From Amanita rubescens (taxonomy: Eukaryota; Basidiomycota; Agaricomycetes; Agaricales; Amanitaceae): DNA of 64,000 nt. The translations under genes and the position numbers were made by a program. Below, in pieces: positions 12,701-24,888 of the stretch (its first letter is position 1; every line of letters begins with the position of its first letter). The stretch is from assembly GCA_015039365.1 (NCBI GenBank), contig WION01000047.1, positions 186,001 to 250,000 on the forward strand, read 5' to 3'. The notes beneath the pieces are model-generated. The model had not been told where the DNA came from. It ran no database searches and was given only the letters and a program-made list of their open reading frames with translations.

Positions 12701-13700
12701 CGGCACGTCCGATAGACCCGGGCGGCATAGACTATCAAAAGCCTCGGAATGAGGGGCTGTGTAAGGAGGAGAAGAGAAGTCAGGCGCCTTCGAGAGATGG
12801 GACATATTGACGGACCGTGCGTGACCGTTAACACACAGCTGCCCGTTGTTTGAACACAAACAACCTCAGGTTATTTGGCGGAAGTTAATCATTATATGAT
12901 AGTCGAGCATCAGAAGTATGTCCGATAGTTACGCGCACCCGTCAGTTGAGCGGCTAGAAAAGTTTTGCCAGTCTCCTCCCGCGATATTGACCGAGTGATT
13001 CGCCGATACATCCACCCCTGAGTCCTCGGGGGTCAGTCCGTTGATCGGTGCTAACACTCTGTCATTGCTGCATAAGCAACTGTCATGCGCAGCAATTTGC
13101 AGTGGTCTTTTCCATTAACCAACGTCGACTCAGCAAGTTGCTATCGACGCTTGAGAATGGACAGTTGCCACGCTCGAGTCATGGCATGAGGGAAGAAACC
13201 AAACTAACGACCCCATGACACCTATGACTATCTTCAAACAGTGGTTTGGGCAATTTTCAACAACAATAATAATACCGCAAGGTGAAGCTTTTCTTGTGCT
13301 GCCTTCGTGATGCATATGAATGACCCAATTATTGCCGTCTGATGTATCAATCGTACGTGGTTCTACTACCGAGACAGCGCATATAGTAATGCGATTGATA
13401 AGTATCACTAATGTTATAACATGACGGTGCGCGTCGCTACTCGTTGCAGTGATTCATTGAGGCATATACGGATCTGTTACCGCCCATCTAACAGATTGAA
13501 AGAACTGGCATTGGTGCGGAGCAAAGATGGTGGAACGATTGTTAGCTCCCATGCATTCTTGATTGAGGTGACCTCGACATGGAATACGTTCTCCCCTAGC
13601 TTCGCCATATAATGCAAGTGATACCCACGTTGAAGATTCATATCACCATTCAATTCACGATATAGGCACTTCTGGGCCCAAAAGGGCAAGTGTGTTCCTG
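9800..13700. other. Gene-poor stretch
   Basis: Frames up to ~170 codons occur (for example 9787-10258) but lack codon character, conserved motifs or consistent splice chaining. A short plus-strand piece at 12290-12380 reads as protein (QEALHLSEQIEVEALISC) and is followed by a GTACTG donor, but no partners were found. No terminal inverted repeats, tandem arrays or RNA genes were recognised. Confidence 0.35.
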
Positions 13701-13768
13701 GCTCCAGGGGGAGTTGCCCACCAGGCAGCGTGAGTCCTGCCTTGCCTCCGCTCCTCCGTTACGCCTCG

Positions 13769-15077
13769 ATGTTCGCATCTGTGGTGTTGTTTTTAGCATG
13801 GGTGCATTATGCTAGTGCGATTGCGACGGCCAACTGCACCGTCAGCTCGGATATGTGGGTACGTGACAGTCTGTGATGCCTTGAGGTCAATCATCCGATG
13901 CGCTGGGTAGATGTATAATTCCTTGGATCAAAGCCCGTGTAGAGTTGCCGAGTTCTTGTCATACCCGTGCAATGGTAGGGTTCTTCCGTGGATTTGAAAA
14001 CATGCGCTTAATGTGTGCGTCACTGTCAGCATGGATTGTCGTACCTCTATCAAACGGCTCTCAGTGGTACGAAGGAGCAGCAAACAATCCCTGCGAATGC
14101 AATACCGTCATGTATAACCTACTTACTGCATGTTCCATGTGTCAGGGAGGGTCCCAGCAAGGGTACGATTGTCTCCGCTTTGTAAAAATCCTAATCACTG
14201 AACGTGTTTTGCTAGGTGGCAAGACTATAGCCAGAATTGTAGTAGTCAAAGGTACATTGGGCAGTGAGTGGAATTCTGCCAAAAGAGGTAAAGTAGATTG
14301 ACGATCTAATTAGATATCCTGAGGACATCCTCTCGACTACGGCTGTCCCGCACTGGGCTTACATCGACATTACTGTACGTAGGTAATTCTACGCTGGTTC
14401 TAGTCTGTTTGATTAACTTCCTCGTGATTACCAGGGTACCGGTTTACTCGACTTAAACGAAGCAGAGACTATAGGTAAAGGTTGTCCGTATTTAATGTTT
14501 TTGCTTTGTACTCACAACATGATTCGCAAAAGGTGACGCTCCAGAGACGACGAAAGGTTTGGTCTCGACATCCACCATAATAGCGACACGCACAGTGAGA
14601 GTTACTGCGTCTGCGTCCCAATCGTCGAAATCTTCTTCGATCGCAGCGCCCATTATCGGAGGTGTGGTTGGGGGTGTAGCAGGTATAGCACTGGTAGCAG
14701 TAGGGTGCCTTTTCTGGATAAGTCGCCTCAAGCACTCGCGGATGAAAATGCTATCACAGTCAAGCGTATTAGGATCACCTTCATTGGCTGCCGGGTCTTT
14801 GGGGTCTCCCAGCAAGTTTAGTACAACATCAGCTTCTCCAAGGCACGCGGCGGCACCGACAGGGAGAATATATGTGAGCGTTTCGTTTACACCTGCGTCT
14901 TGACGATGCGAATATGTCTGTCTGGTTTAGGAACCGTATGAACCTCGGACGCAATCTCCAAGTTTGAACATGACTAACTTTCCAAAACCGCAAAATAATT
15001 CGGTGTCAATGTACGTCACGCCATCGAACGCATATGGCAATGAGTCCGCCAGGAATAATATATACAGAACTACGTAA
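13769..15077 (+). CDS. Secreted-type single-pass membrane protein with Cys-rich ectodomain
   Basis: Eight exons join with consistent phase: 13769-13858, 13911-13974, 14030-14162, 14216-14263, 14314-14374, 14435-14474, 14533-14873 and 14931-15077 (307 residues). The first exon encodes a signal peptide (FASVVLFLAWVHYASA). The ectodomain carries SLDQSPCRVAEFL, then NPCECNTVMYNLLTACSMCQ, then WQDYSQNC and TAVPHWAYIDIT, the ordered motifs of a widespread agaricomycete cell-surface family. A Ser/Thr stalk leads to a glycine-rich transmembrane helix (APIIGGVVGGVAGIALVAVG) and a basic, Ser/Pro-rich cytoplasmic tail. The final 57-nt GTACGT...TATACAG stretch could be a ninth intron; it is in frame either way. 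Likely a wall or surface sensor; function unproven. Confidence 0.82.
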
Positions 15078-16400
15078 AACAATATCGACTCGGAGCCATT
15101 ATAGGCGCCGTTCCGCAGTGTCCGTGATTTGGCGGCCCATTGTACGAAAAGAACTCGGACAATTTTCAAAAGGGAAGGCCTGTATTTTACTTTCTTATGT
15201 ACGGACGCGATATCCGATGTTAGACAAAGGAATACGTACTACGATTGCGGGCCCGGGAACTGGCTGAAAAATTTGCGATAGACACCCGGAGACGAACGGT
15301 GATTCTCAACATGCGGATTTTTTCTCACTTATAAGACGCAACTGCTTCATGCAATTCCCACGATAAGCTTGACTCAAAAAGTCAATTGACGGTCCAACGT
15401 GCATAAGTCACCTTGCTGGATATGGTTTATGTATAACTCTTCTCTTCAGGATTGCGAGCGACCCTCGCCGATCCCGTCATTTTTCAGACTTGTTGGAATG
15501 AATAGATACACGATCGAACGTCAACGGTATTCTTCGGGCGGCTTGCATGCTGCACTGAATCAGAGAAAAGCAATTTACAAAGGTACCTGATGACAGTTTG
15601 ACAGCTTCTCAAGGGCTTCTCTCCCTCTCCGACACTGCCCTCGATGCCGAAAATATCCTGATTGGGAGTTCTTCTCGCGTAGCCTGATGTCATCCCGCGA
15701 TATCCGCGCGTTTGATAATTCGCCAGGTGTGACCGAGCCCGGCATACAGGGTTAACAGATCTGATATTTCTTATGCACATGGGGGAAATAAAATTTTCTG
15801 GGGACGATGTGACCTCAACTTGCCTCGCGCATCCCATAAAACTGGAATCCTCACGCGCACGATGGTCATGGAACAGCCTGGACCAGCATGTTCGCCCCGA
15901 TATTCCCTGACTCAACCAACAAGTTTATTGACACATAGCAATAATCACCCTTGCACCCTGCAATCAGGTAATACCCAATAGGTGCGTTAGGTGACCTTGA
16001 TAAAGATAATATTTGGTAGAAACACAAGATCGAAAGGAATGAAACCTGGAGATTTACAACGATTGCGTGAACATATCAACAGGTGGGAAATAGTTTATAT
16101 TTGTATATCACAGCGGCTTAGATAGGCTGCATTGTCAAGTGCATGATATGATGCGATGCGGCAGGGTTGTTACAATGATGGTTTGGGCATGTAGGTAGGC
16201 ATGATGGCGACATTGATTCATCTGAGCAACTGCATGGGGACATCAACGGCCATTTGAGCGTTTGCGAGAGCATTCGGGAAAGCGATGGGGAGTTCGAGTG
16301 TTGGAATAATGGGAATATGGGAGCTAAGAATAGATACACCCATCATCAACGAATCATACGAGGCAGATGGGCGCGGCAGTCGAAAATACCAAGGGGAGGT
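15078..16400. other. Intergenic; one weak candidate frame
   Basis: A 143-codon minus-strand frame at 15484-15915 ends near a GTACCT donor-like site and contains GSVGEGEKPLRSC, but has no supporting exon. The rest shows no features I can support. The 3' end of the coiled-coil gene on the minus strand falls here. Confidence 0.3.
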
Positions 16401-19400
16401 TCAGGCAGGAACAGGAACTCTATTGCCGACAGCAATATTCTCCTTCTCTTCAACCTCGGATACGCTGGTAATCGAACTGTCCAAGTTGCTGGAAGATCCC
16501 TTGGACGCGATTGTCGTTGTTTTGGCGTTCTTCGCTTGAGCACGATCAAGCGTGCCAGATGATAAGCGTCGGCTAGAAACAGGCGCGACAGACGGTTTCC
16601 GGGTGACTGATGCCAGGGAAGAGATCGACGAGGGCCTCGACACAGGAGTAGGGGTTGAAGTTGAGACACGAGGCCTCGTTAACGGAGGTCCCATGGATCC
16701 TTCCGGTTTCAACGATGTTCGCGAGCCCACGCTAGTATTGACTCGCGTGCTTTTGCCTAGCGTTGATATCCTGATCGCCGAGGATGTCAAAGTTGAATCT
16801 GAAGGGTGCTTCCGATGATTGCCAAGCACAGAATCTCTGCCACTGGAGTCGGATAAGACGGACGAAGGGCGAGGCGCTGCAGGTGTGTTATCCAATACCG
16901 AGGAGTCGCGGCGTTGGACTTTGGATGGCCGAGCAGGTGTAGTACCTGCAGTCCCTCGCATACCTTGGCGTCGCTTCATCTAATCACAACTGTCAGTCAC
17001 CTCACCGCGGAGTCATAACCAAACATACCAGTTCCAACTCTTGCTGCTTGGAATCCAGGGCAATATTCAAACCGACAACGTCTTCCTCTTTCTGTGCAAG
17101 CTGCTTCGTCATCTGAACTACCTTGACCTCCTTGTCCGCGCTGTCCTGCTGCAAAGTATGCACTTGTTTCCTAAGCCTCTCGACTTCCTCTTTCAGGCCA
17201 ACAACCCTGTCTTTGTTGGTCGTATTCTCCACCTCGAGCTCGGCTTTGATCCGTACGTTTTCCTCAAGTTGCGCTGTGGCGCGTGCAGTCTGTTCAACCG
17301 CTTCACGGATTTTTCTTGTCTTCCCATCAAGCTCGTGAGAATGACTGCGCCTCAAGGTGCTCAGCTCTTCACGAAGTTGCTCAATCTCTGCTTCGCGTTG
17401 CTCAACGCGTGTTGAATACTCGGAGAGTTCTTCATCCCGATGACGCAAGTTCTCTTCGAGCCGAGATGCGTTCTCTGCGGAGAACCTGTGCTCTTGCTCT
17501 AGCTCCACAATGTGGTCTTGGCGTTCTTGTAACGCATTTGTCAGCTCATCTACCTGTTCGCGCTCCTGCTGCAATTGCTCCTCGAGCTATCGGAGAGCAC
17601 GTAAGCGAATAGAAGTTGGTCTGGTATTCTTTGCTTGGCTTACCCGATCGCGTTCCTTCTCGAGCGCCTGCTTCCCGTTCCATACTTCTTGCAGCTCGTT
17701 CTCAAGTTCGTTTCGCCTGCCCTCACTTTCGTGCCATTCAACCTCCAGGCTCGCCGCCCTTTCTTCGGCGGTTGTCAACTCGCGCTTCAAGCTTTCCTTC
17801 TCCATCTCCAACTGTGCCCGTTCTTTCTCTAGCGTATTGAGCTTCTCTGACGCCTTCTCGGTATGCTGCCACTGGGCTTCCAATTCGGCTCTAAGCATAG
17901 AATACTCCTCGTCCCTCGCCTTCATTTGGTCTCGAAGCATTTCCAGTTGCTCAGACATTGATCCCTTGTCCAATTGAATGCTTTCCAGCTTCATTGATAG
18001 CTCCGCCTTCTCAACTTGCCAGTGCGTCTCGGCCGCACGTTGTCTGTCCAACTCGATTGCGTTCTGCTGCTCCCTTTCAGCCGTAAGCCTTTGCAGCTCT
18101 TCGTCCACAGAACTCGTAGTTCTATTGTTTATCATCTCGATCTTCTCCTTCGCCTCCCCGAGACTATCTCTCCATTCGCGTTCGTCCTCGTCCTTCTTCC
18201 ACAACGATTCTTTCAATTGCTCCACATCCTCCACCTTCTCCTTCACGAGGTGCTCGAGCTTCCCTCTTTCCTCCTTGAGCAATCTCTCTGCTTTCGCCCA
18301 CTCCACCTTTTCTCTCTCCAAGCCCGCGATTTGACGATGCAACTCTCGCAATGCCTCCCCACTTGCTTCGTCCATAATGCTCCTCTCCATGCTTTCCTGC
18401 CTTGAGCCATCCAACTCTTCTTCAAGATATCTCACGGCCTTTTCAAGCTCTTGCACCTTCTTTTTCCATGTCCTGAGCACCGCCCTCTTCCTGTTCTCCT
18501 CCTTATCCTAGGTCCGCGAGCTTGTTGTTCAGCATCTCCACCACCTCGTCCCGAGCTCGCAAATCGGCTTCGTACTGCCCGCATAGCTCGGTTTGAAGTG
18601 TTAATTGGGTCTGAAGGGAGAATATGACATTCTCCTCTTTCGATGTCCTGCGTACATGTTGCCGTTGCGGCGGAGTAGTCGGTATCATGGTCTGCGGCGT
18701 GTAGTACGTTTTGGCGTGCACGCTGAATGGATCAGGTTCGGCTTGCTGAGCCGAGAAGAGCTCCGGCGAGGGCTCGTCATCGATGCCAGCATCAAGGTAA
18801 TTGCCCGTAGGAGACATAGCCCTAGAGTGGAATATGGTATCGCTGAGTGCTCGACTACGGCCTTTGCTCAAAGACGACGTGGGCGAGGCAGCGCTCCGCG
18901 AAGATTCGGATTCGGAGAAGGGAGGTCTCATGCTCGTAAGTGGCGATATACTAGACTGCGCTCGCCGGACCCTTGGACGAGTTGCTGTTATTACCGCTAC
19001 TATTGCTGCTTCCAACGGAGAAAAATACAGTCTGCCCAAAGCTGAAGGAATGACTACGATCATGGCCCGGATTGGGGCGGTGCGGGTTTTCCTTAGGACG
19101 GAAAACCCTTTCGTCAACTGCAGAGGGGAGGAGAGGGTGTTGATCATTCGGTCCGCAAGAGGCTCTCGCTTTGCCTTTACCCTTCGCCTGTGAGCTGAAT
19201 GATGTGGATATCATAGGTGCGGGAGCAGAATTGGGGGCAGTATTAAAGTCGCGCTCATCATCTGTTTGGGACGCATTACCCGCGCTTTCGTCCCCTTCGT
19301 GTCCAAGGCCAGGTGGGACGGGCGGACCGTCCATTTGTCCAGACGTGTCGAGTATACTATTGAAGTCTGGCGCCGGAATGGGACGGTCCCCTGGGTCGTG

Positions 19401-20377
19401 TGATGCCTGCCGTTCATCATCTATGGGTGAGAAAACCCCGGAGAGAGAGGGCCTTGGCTTATGGGATCCAGGAGAAGCAGAGCGAGCGAAAACCACGGCA
19501 GCGGGCGTGCTGCTGCTTGCAGGTCCCGTGGCATCCGCGCCGCCGAAGATTGATGCCAGCGCATCACTATCTTCATGATTGAGAATAGCTTTGTTACGAA
19601 CGTCGCTCGAATCTGGGAATACGGGGGAGAGGGATTGGTAATCAGGCTCCTGCGACGTGTCGGGACTTATAGTCCTATACGCGTCGCGGGAAAAGAACCG
19701 GACATTTTGACCCGTTCCGGGAGTGTTCGGGTCTCGCAAAATAGATCGCACAGAACTGTGCCTGAGATCCAGTAACCCTGAGCCTAAGGAACACTCGGCA
19801 CTTCCGTTGTCAGCCGAGGCAGGACGAGGCAGCACTTGGAGTGAAGGTGAGTTTTGGTGCTTAACAGGATCTAGCGATGGTGATGGACGTAGAAGTTGGA
19901 ATACCTCTTGAACCGATCTGCGAGAGCTCTCGGACGGAGTCCGCTTGCTGTGTTCGGTGGTGTCTGCTGATCCTCTGCTAAGGGAAGTTTGCGAACCTGG
20001 GGCTGATGTAAAAAAAAAAAAAGGACAGGTCATGGCGGCAAACACAACTCACTGTTTCCGTGAAAATTGAAATGGGACATCATCTTCCGAGGTATCGTCT
20101 GTCGGCGCTGAAGAGAAGGCGCTGATAGCGATTCGTCGTCGTCATCTTTCTCCTTGTCCCTTTGTATCTTGATACTGCGTTTAAACATGCTTCGCCGCAT
20201 ATTCCGTGAGGGTGAAGTGGGTGGGCTTGGAGTAGGAATGGGTCTGTCACTTTGGTGAAATACGGATAGATTTGGGTGCTGTTCGAATACTTTTGAAATG
20301 ACTTCGCCTTGCGAAGCTGAATGCTCGTCTTCTTGGACATGGCGCGGCTTTAATGCCGAGCTAATCTTTGCCCACAT
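16401..20377 (-). CDS. Large coiled-coil protein with Ser/Pro-rich ends
   Basis: Exons read 20377-20053, 20002-19029, 18955 to about 17588, about 17574-17006 and 16979-16401, joined by introns with good GT/AG ends (for example GTATGT...GATTAG before the last exon). Order: basic Ser/Pro-rich N-terminus with MFKRSIKIQRDKEKDDDDE; a long disordered Ser/Pro segment containing SVRSILRDPNTPGTGQNVRF and HSFSFGQT; about 500 residues of near-continuous heptad coiled coil (Glu/Lys/Leu-rich); and a Ser/Thr-rich tail. This suggests a cytoskeletal, spindle-pole or polarity scaffold, but no diagnostic domain is visible. At 18506 the frame shifts by one base (a GG where a single G would restore the frame), with clean coding on both sides, so an assembly indel is likely. 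The antisense frames at 17041-18405 are shadows. Confidence 0.75.
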
Positions 20378-20967
20378 ATCTGAAGGCTAGAGAGCTAGTG
20401 GTCTTGACGGTCGACGGTCGTGAATGGCAACACTGGTTCGATTGTCACAGCTGTCACGCGTTTTCAACCGCGTCGCGCCACGTGACCGACTCCCGATCAC
20501 GACCCTTTTGTTTCTGGCGGAGCTGGAGAAGTTGAAACGATGTTGTATGTCATCTGCTGTGAATATTGTAGTAACAGCTTTATTTACTCTGGAATCGTGC
20601 ACTGCGATCCCCTGTTATGGCCTTGAGCAAACGATTGGCATGGCAAGAGCTTTGATTACTACTTGCTTCAATACTTTCGAGCCATGGACTCGATCACGGA
20701 GATACACACAAAAGACAACTGTTAATGTCGTATTGCCCAATGTGGTGGACTGGACGTCGTCAGTCGCGACTCGCGAGACTAAAGGATGTCAGGTGCTGGT
20801 GAGCGATGAATGCGCGCTCGGTAGTCAGATTGGATAGAGATGTGAATCGAACCTATGTCCTCCCTTATTACTGGGGAATATATCCACCCCTTTCAAGGCT
20901 TTCGCCTCCTAACGACAGAACAATTTTAAGCAACTTGAACCGAGACTCTTTACAATCGGCGCTGTGT

Positions 20968-22239
20968 ATGCTTCCGGCCATCATGCTCACAGTTAACCAC
21001 CCCATCCCAATGTTCCCTCCAGAGATTCTCGACGAGATCATCGATAATCTTGATGACAAATCGACATTGCTTTCCCTTGGCCTCGTTTGCAGACGAGCCC
21101 TTGTGAAAACCCGACGTTGTCTGTTTTCCTCCCTCAAGTTCACCAACCACAAAACTTTTGACCTGTTTTTGCGCCGTGCTGGTGCGCCATGGACCAGTTT
21201 TACTTTGGCCGTAAAAGAAATCCACCTCCAGGATGTGTTCCACCACCGTTTTCGTTATCGTAAAAAATGGGACCCTACGCAAGTTGCATCAAACCTCTGT
21301 AATGTCAAGTCACTAAGCATATCGGCACATGAGATGTCGAAAATTGGATGGAAGGTTGTACCACCTCCAGTTCTGGAAGTTATCTTCCAATTGAGCTTGC
21401 AAGATCTGCAGCTGGACGGTGTGGGTTACTGGCTCCGGGGAGAAACCAAGATGTTTTTCAGCCGGCTTCCGCCTTCTATAAAAACCTTTGCCTTCCGAAA
21501 GCTGAAATTCAAATCCCTCGAAAAGCCAAACCTCTCCCACCATTTATCCATATTTCCTTGCTCTTTCCAGTTCAGGATGCTCGATAACATCTCGCTTGCA
21601 CTTCTAGGAGATGTATTGGATCCATCAATTAACCCAGGTGTCAATATTATGGTCCAGACATTCTATATCCGACCTTATGATGAACATGTTCCTTTGACCC
21701 GGAGATTTTTACATCACATGGGCCATTGTGTAGAGCAGCTTTTCATCTTCTTCAATGGATATTTCCTTACTAATGCCGGCCTGCAAGTGCATGGTATGCA
21801 TATTTTCATGTTGAACATATGACATCTGAGGTTTTCAACAGATGGATTACCACTTTATTTGGACCCTGCTCAACTCACCCAATGCATCAATCTTCGCATT
21901 GTATACTTTACATTTCCACTGGGTGCTCTTCAACAGCCCCATTTTGTGGCCATGTGGAAGATGTTACTGGCTCTTCCTTCTCCAAATACTTTAGAGGAAT
22001 ATTGGCTCAGGATCACTCCCTATCAAGATTTGGTAGAAGATTTGTCATGCCTAGGATTTTTTGAATCCCCAAATCTTCTTCACAAGTTAAGGTGCATGTT
22101 CCCAAATCTGAAGATAATCAAGATTATCATGGGTACTTGGCCTGAACCCAGTGATAGATCTCAGTCATATTTCAAACTGTTATGGCAGGTGAAAGATTTG
22201 ACAGAATTTGAAGAAATTGGTCTTGTGAAACTTGAGTAA
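20968..22239 (+). CDS. F-box protein
   Basis: Two exons, 20968-21793 and 21842-22239, joined by a 48-nt GTATGC...ACAG intron that splits a GAT codon. The ATG at 20968 or 20983 places the F-box near the N-terminus: FPPEILDEIIDNLDDKSTLL followed by LGLVCRRAL, the usual hydrophobic/acidic pattern of the Skp1-binding helix bundle. The remaining ~370 residues look like degenerate leucine-rich fungal F-box C-termini (repeated hydrophobic segments such as FYIRPYDEHV and LRCMFPNLKII). Likely a substrate adaptor of an SCF ubiquitin ligase; such genes are strongly expanded in Agaricomycetes. It lies at the left edge of an AT-rich island shared with the decayed gene at 22.8-24.1 kb. Confidence 0.72.
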
Positions 22240-22820
22240 TAGATCTATCCAAACATGTTGCATGTCACTCTAGAATAGAGGGCTGTGAATATTTATATTC
22301 ATGGTAAATTTACACAAGTTGTTGTTATGGTAAGATGGAGACCTTAAGTTCTACTTAGCTGTTGTAACACAATTGTCTTCACACAATCTCAGAGCTCATC
22401 TAAGACTTGTCATTGTCTCATTGCCACATTCATTCTCAAACTGGAGTCAGCCCAATACTTGGACCATTGTCCTCATAGTAGTTGACTTTGTGCTCTTATA
22501 ACTCAGACATCTGAACCATGTTCTGACTTAGACTTGAGGTTGATGCTTGATAACATTAGTGATTGTCAGGGGTAACCCCAGAGTTTTCAAGAGCCAACCC
22601 TCACAGGCTGAAGTGATAAAAGGATTACTTAGTATTGAAACAACTTGATGAAAGGCTTAAAGAACTCTTGACAAAAATAGAACATTCTTGAAAGCCTTAT
22701 CCCTATCACAGATAGCATTTAGGCCACATGGATACAACCTCAGACCTTACATATGGTAGGGTGTAATTTACACAAGTGGCTGTCTCCTAAAAGTCTAAAA
22801 CCAGCAGATGGGCCATGGAT
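22240..22820. other. AT-rich intergenic DNA
   Basis: About 580 bases with no open frame of note and lower GC than the flanks. It links the F-box gene to the decayed gene below, tail to tail. No inverted or direct repeat ends were recognised. Confidence 0.4.
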
Positions 22821-22822
22821 AG

Positions 22823-24090
22823 TCACTTAAAACTATGTACAAAGCTCAAAATAGTCCTCAGTTCCAATCTCTTCATGACTATGTTGGATCTGAAGCCCAC
22901 AACAACATATTCAGCAATCTGCAATGGCACAGTCACATTTACCTACCCAATGTGCAATAATTGCAGCAATCAACGAGGACCCCTGATGAGAAACAGAGGA
23001 AATCCCATCGTTGACATCCAGCACTTGGATGCAATCAGACTGGAAATATTTCCCACCATTGCCATCCTCATTGAGTATAAGGACCAAAAAAATCCATGAG
23101 TGTCCATTGGTTAATGCACCACGGAAGATCATTTTGCTGAAGGAACTTTTAGAGTGGATATGAAGCCTTGAATTGACCCACCTTATATGTCTTGCATATG
23201 CATACATTTCACAGATTGCCTGTGGGATGTGGCTCGCCAGCCTCTGATTTGGTCCCTTTGCTTCCATAACAAAAAGTGCTTGATCTTGCACTGACAATGT
23301 TTTGAGCTTGGGCCCATTCATCAAGAAGAGCTCTGCCAAAAATGAGTGGAAAAGAAGCTCATGTAGGAAAAGACTTAGGTCTCACGGGCATGTGCTTCAG
23401 TGGTCAATATTGCTGTGAAGTTGACAAAGCCAAACAAAAAGCTGAAGATGGTAGGGTCTCGTGCAACAGGCAGAACATTTTGCTCAATATTGAGAACAAT
23501 TTTTGAATTTGAACTGCCAGGCAACAAGGAGGCAACACGGAAAAAGAACGCATTTATCCACAAGCGTGCTGCAGCTTCATTCTGGTCAATGGACCTTTAG
23601 AAAAAGAGATTCAACTTGGACATTGAGCACACTCACTGTTTGTGGAACAAGACCTTCCAGCATACAAAGATGGCAATAAAGTCCATTGGCAGACCAATGA
23701 TCATCCTCTCCAATAGAATCAGTCTCTGCTGCATACAATGTACAATTGGGCTTCAACTTCAGTACATCAGACTCAGAGATGTTCAAATTTTCCAGATGTT
23801 CATCAGCCATGCTAAAGAGTGAGCAGGTCTAAGTTCAACAACAGAGTCTCAGCTTGCAAATTCCTGCATGTCTGACTGACACATACCTGGGCCAAACCTT
23901 CAAGCTTTTTCATCAGCATGTCAAGAAGGCTTTGCAACTGAGCAACCTCAGAAGGTTCTTCATAGTCCATTCCCTCCAAGTCTTTACCCTCTGCTTGACA
24001 CTTGGCAATCAATTTCTTGATTGCCTGCACCGTCAGGTCAAGTTCGACTCCTGGTAGCCCAGATGTTTTCCTTTGCTTAGTCGGAATCAT
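22823..24090 (-). pseudogene. Decayed member of an expanded agaricomycete family, nuclease-like pattern
   Basis: Reading from the ATG at 24090: KLIAKCQAEGKDLEGMDYEE and a heptad-like LQSLLDMLMKKLEGL; a GTATGT...TTAG intron (about 23890-23840); ESDVLKLKPNCTLYAAE and NGLYCHLCMLEGLVP; then INAFFFRVASLLP; then FVMEAKGPNQRLASHIPQAI; then RGALTNGHSWIFLVLILNEDG, with a last small exon ending at 22823. The order matches a family I associate with lineage-expanded fungal genes, whose EAK...HIPQA signature resembles a restriction-endonuclease-like core (inference). The frame shifts twice: near 23596 (one extra base or two missing) and near 23370 (one base missing). It is therefore broken, or damaged by assembly indels. 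Confidence 0.6.
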
Positions 24091-24129
24091 CGCGAGTGCG
24101 CTGTTGAGAATGTTCGTGGATGTCACGCA

Positions 24130-24888
24130 CGAAATGTCTTATCTTTGTTTTCCCCTATAGTATCTGTCTGTTGTTGACTATTTGCCGGCCGAAGGATTGC
24201 CGTTGACTCGTAGTCATAACTACTACCGCTCAGGACCAGTTTGTGCGCCCTCATTCTCAACAATTTGGTATTCATTTCACCCATCAGAATAATGATCTTG
24301 GTACCAACCGCGCACCCGCAGCCTTTCCAGACCTCTACGAACCCTCGAATACGGCCCCCTGCACTCCAACGACCCTCTATGAAACCCCTAGGGGCTCTCC
24401 GTTACAACCTTGTTACAACCCTAGAGCTCATTCGAGTCCTCTTGATATATAGCACCTACACGACACTGTCGGCACGAATGACAGGAAGCAGACGGCGACT
24501 CACGCATAATTCTCCACCCTCCATCGCGAGTTGGCTGAATCATTCCCGGTGCGCGTAGACGCCTCACGTCACTCGTCGTTCACCGTGGGCACTGTCACCT
24601 GCCGCGCGATTGAAAGATAACTAACACCTTCCAACGCCAAAACGAACCGCGTTGGGCCAGAAGTTAGAACTGAAAACAATGGTCTGTGCACTACCCGGCT
24701 ACGCGATAGTCGGTGCCAAATGTGCGCAGTTGGTATGCACGGTGCAATGACGAAAAGCGGCCGCAACCCTCGCGAAGACGAAATCGCTCAAATGAACGGT
24801 AGTGACAGAACTGACCGTGAGTCATGGGAATATTACAGTCCCAGTCTACAGTACAAAAAATGTATTCTCGGCCCGTCCTTTCTCTTCC
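24130..24888. other. Intergenic
   Basis: Short overlapping frames on both strands without coding character; nothing else recognised. Contains the probable promoter of the decayed gene at 24.1 kb and the 3' flank of the gene at 24.9 kb. Confidence 0.35.

Noticed and set aside
17041..18405. Several plus-strand frames of 110-155 codons, Ser/Cys/Phe-rich
   Set aside because: They are antisense to the Glu/Lys-rich coiled coil, which leaves one reverse frame free of stops.
22823..24090. Explaining both frame changes as introns
   Set aside because: No GT/AG pairs fit at the two breaks without losing conserved residues.
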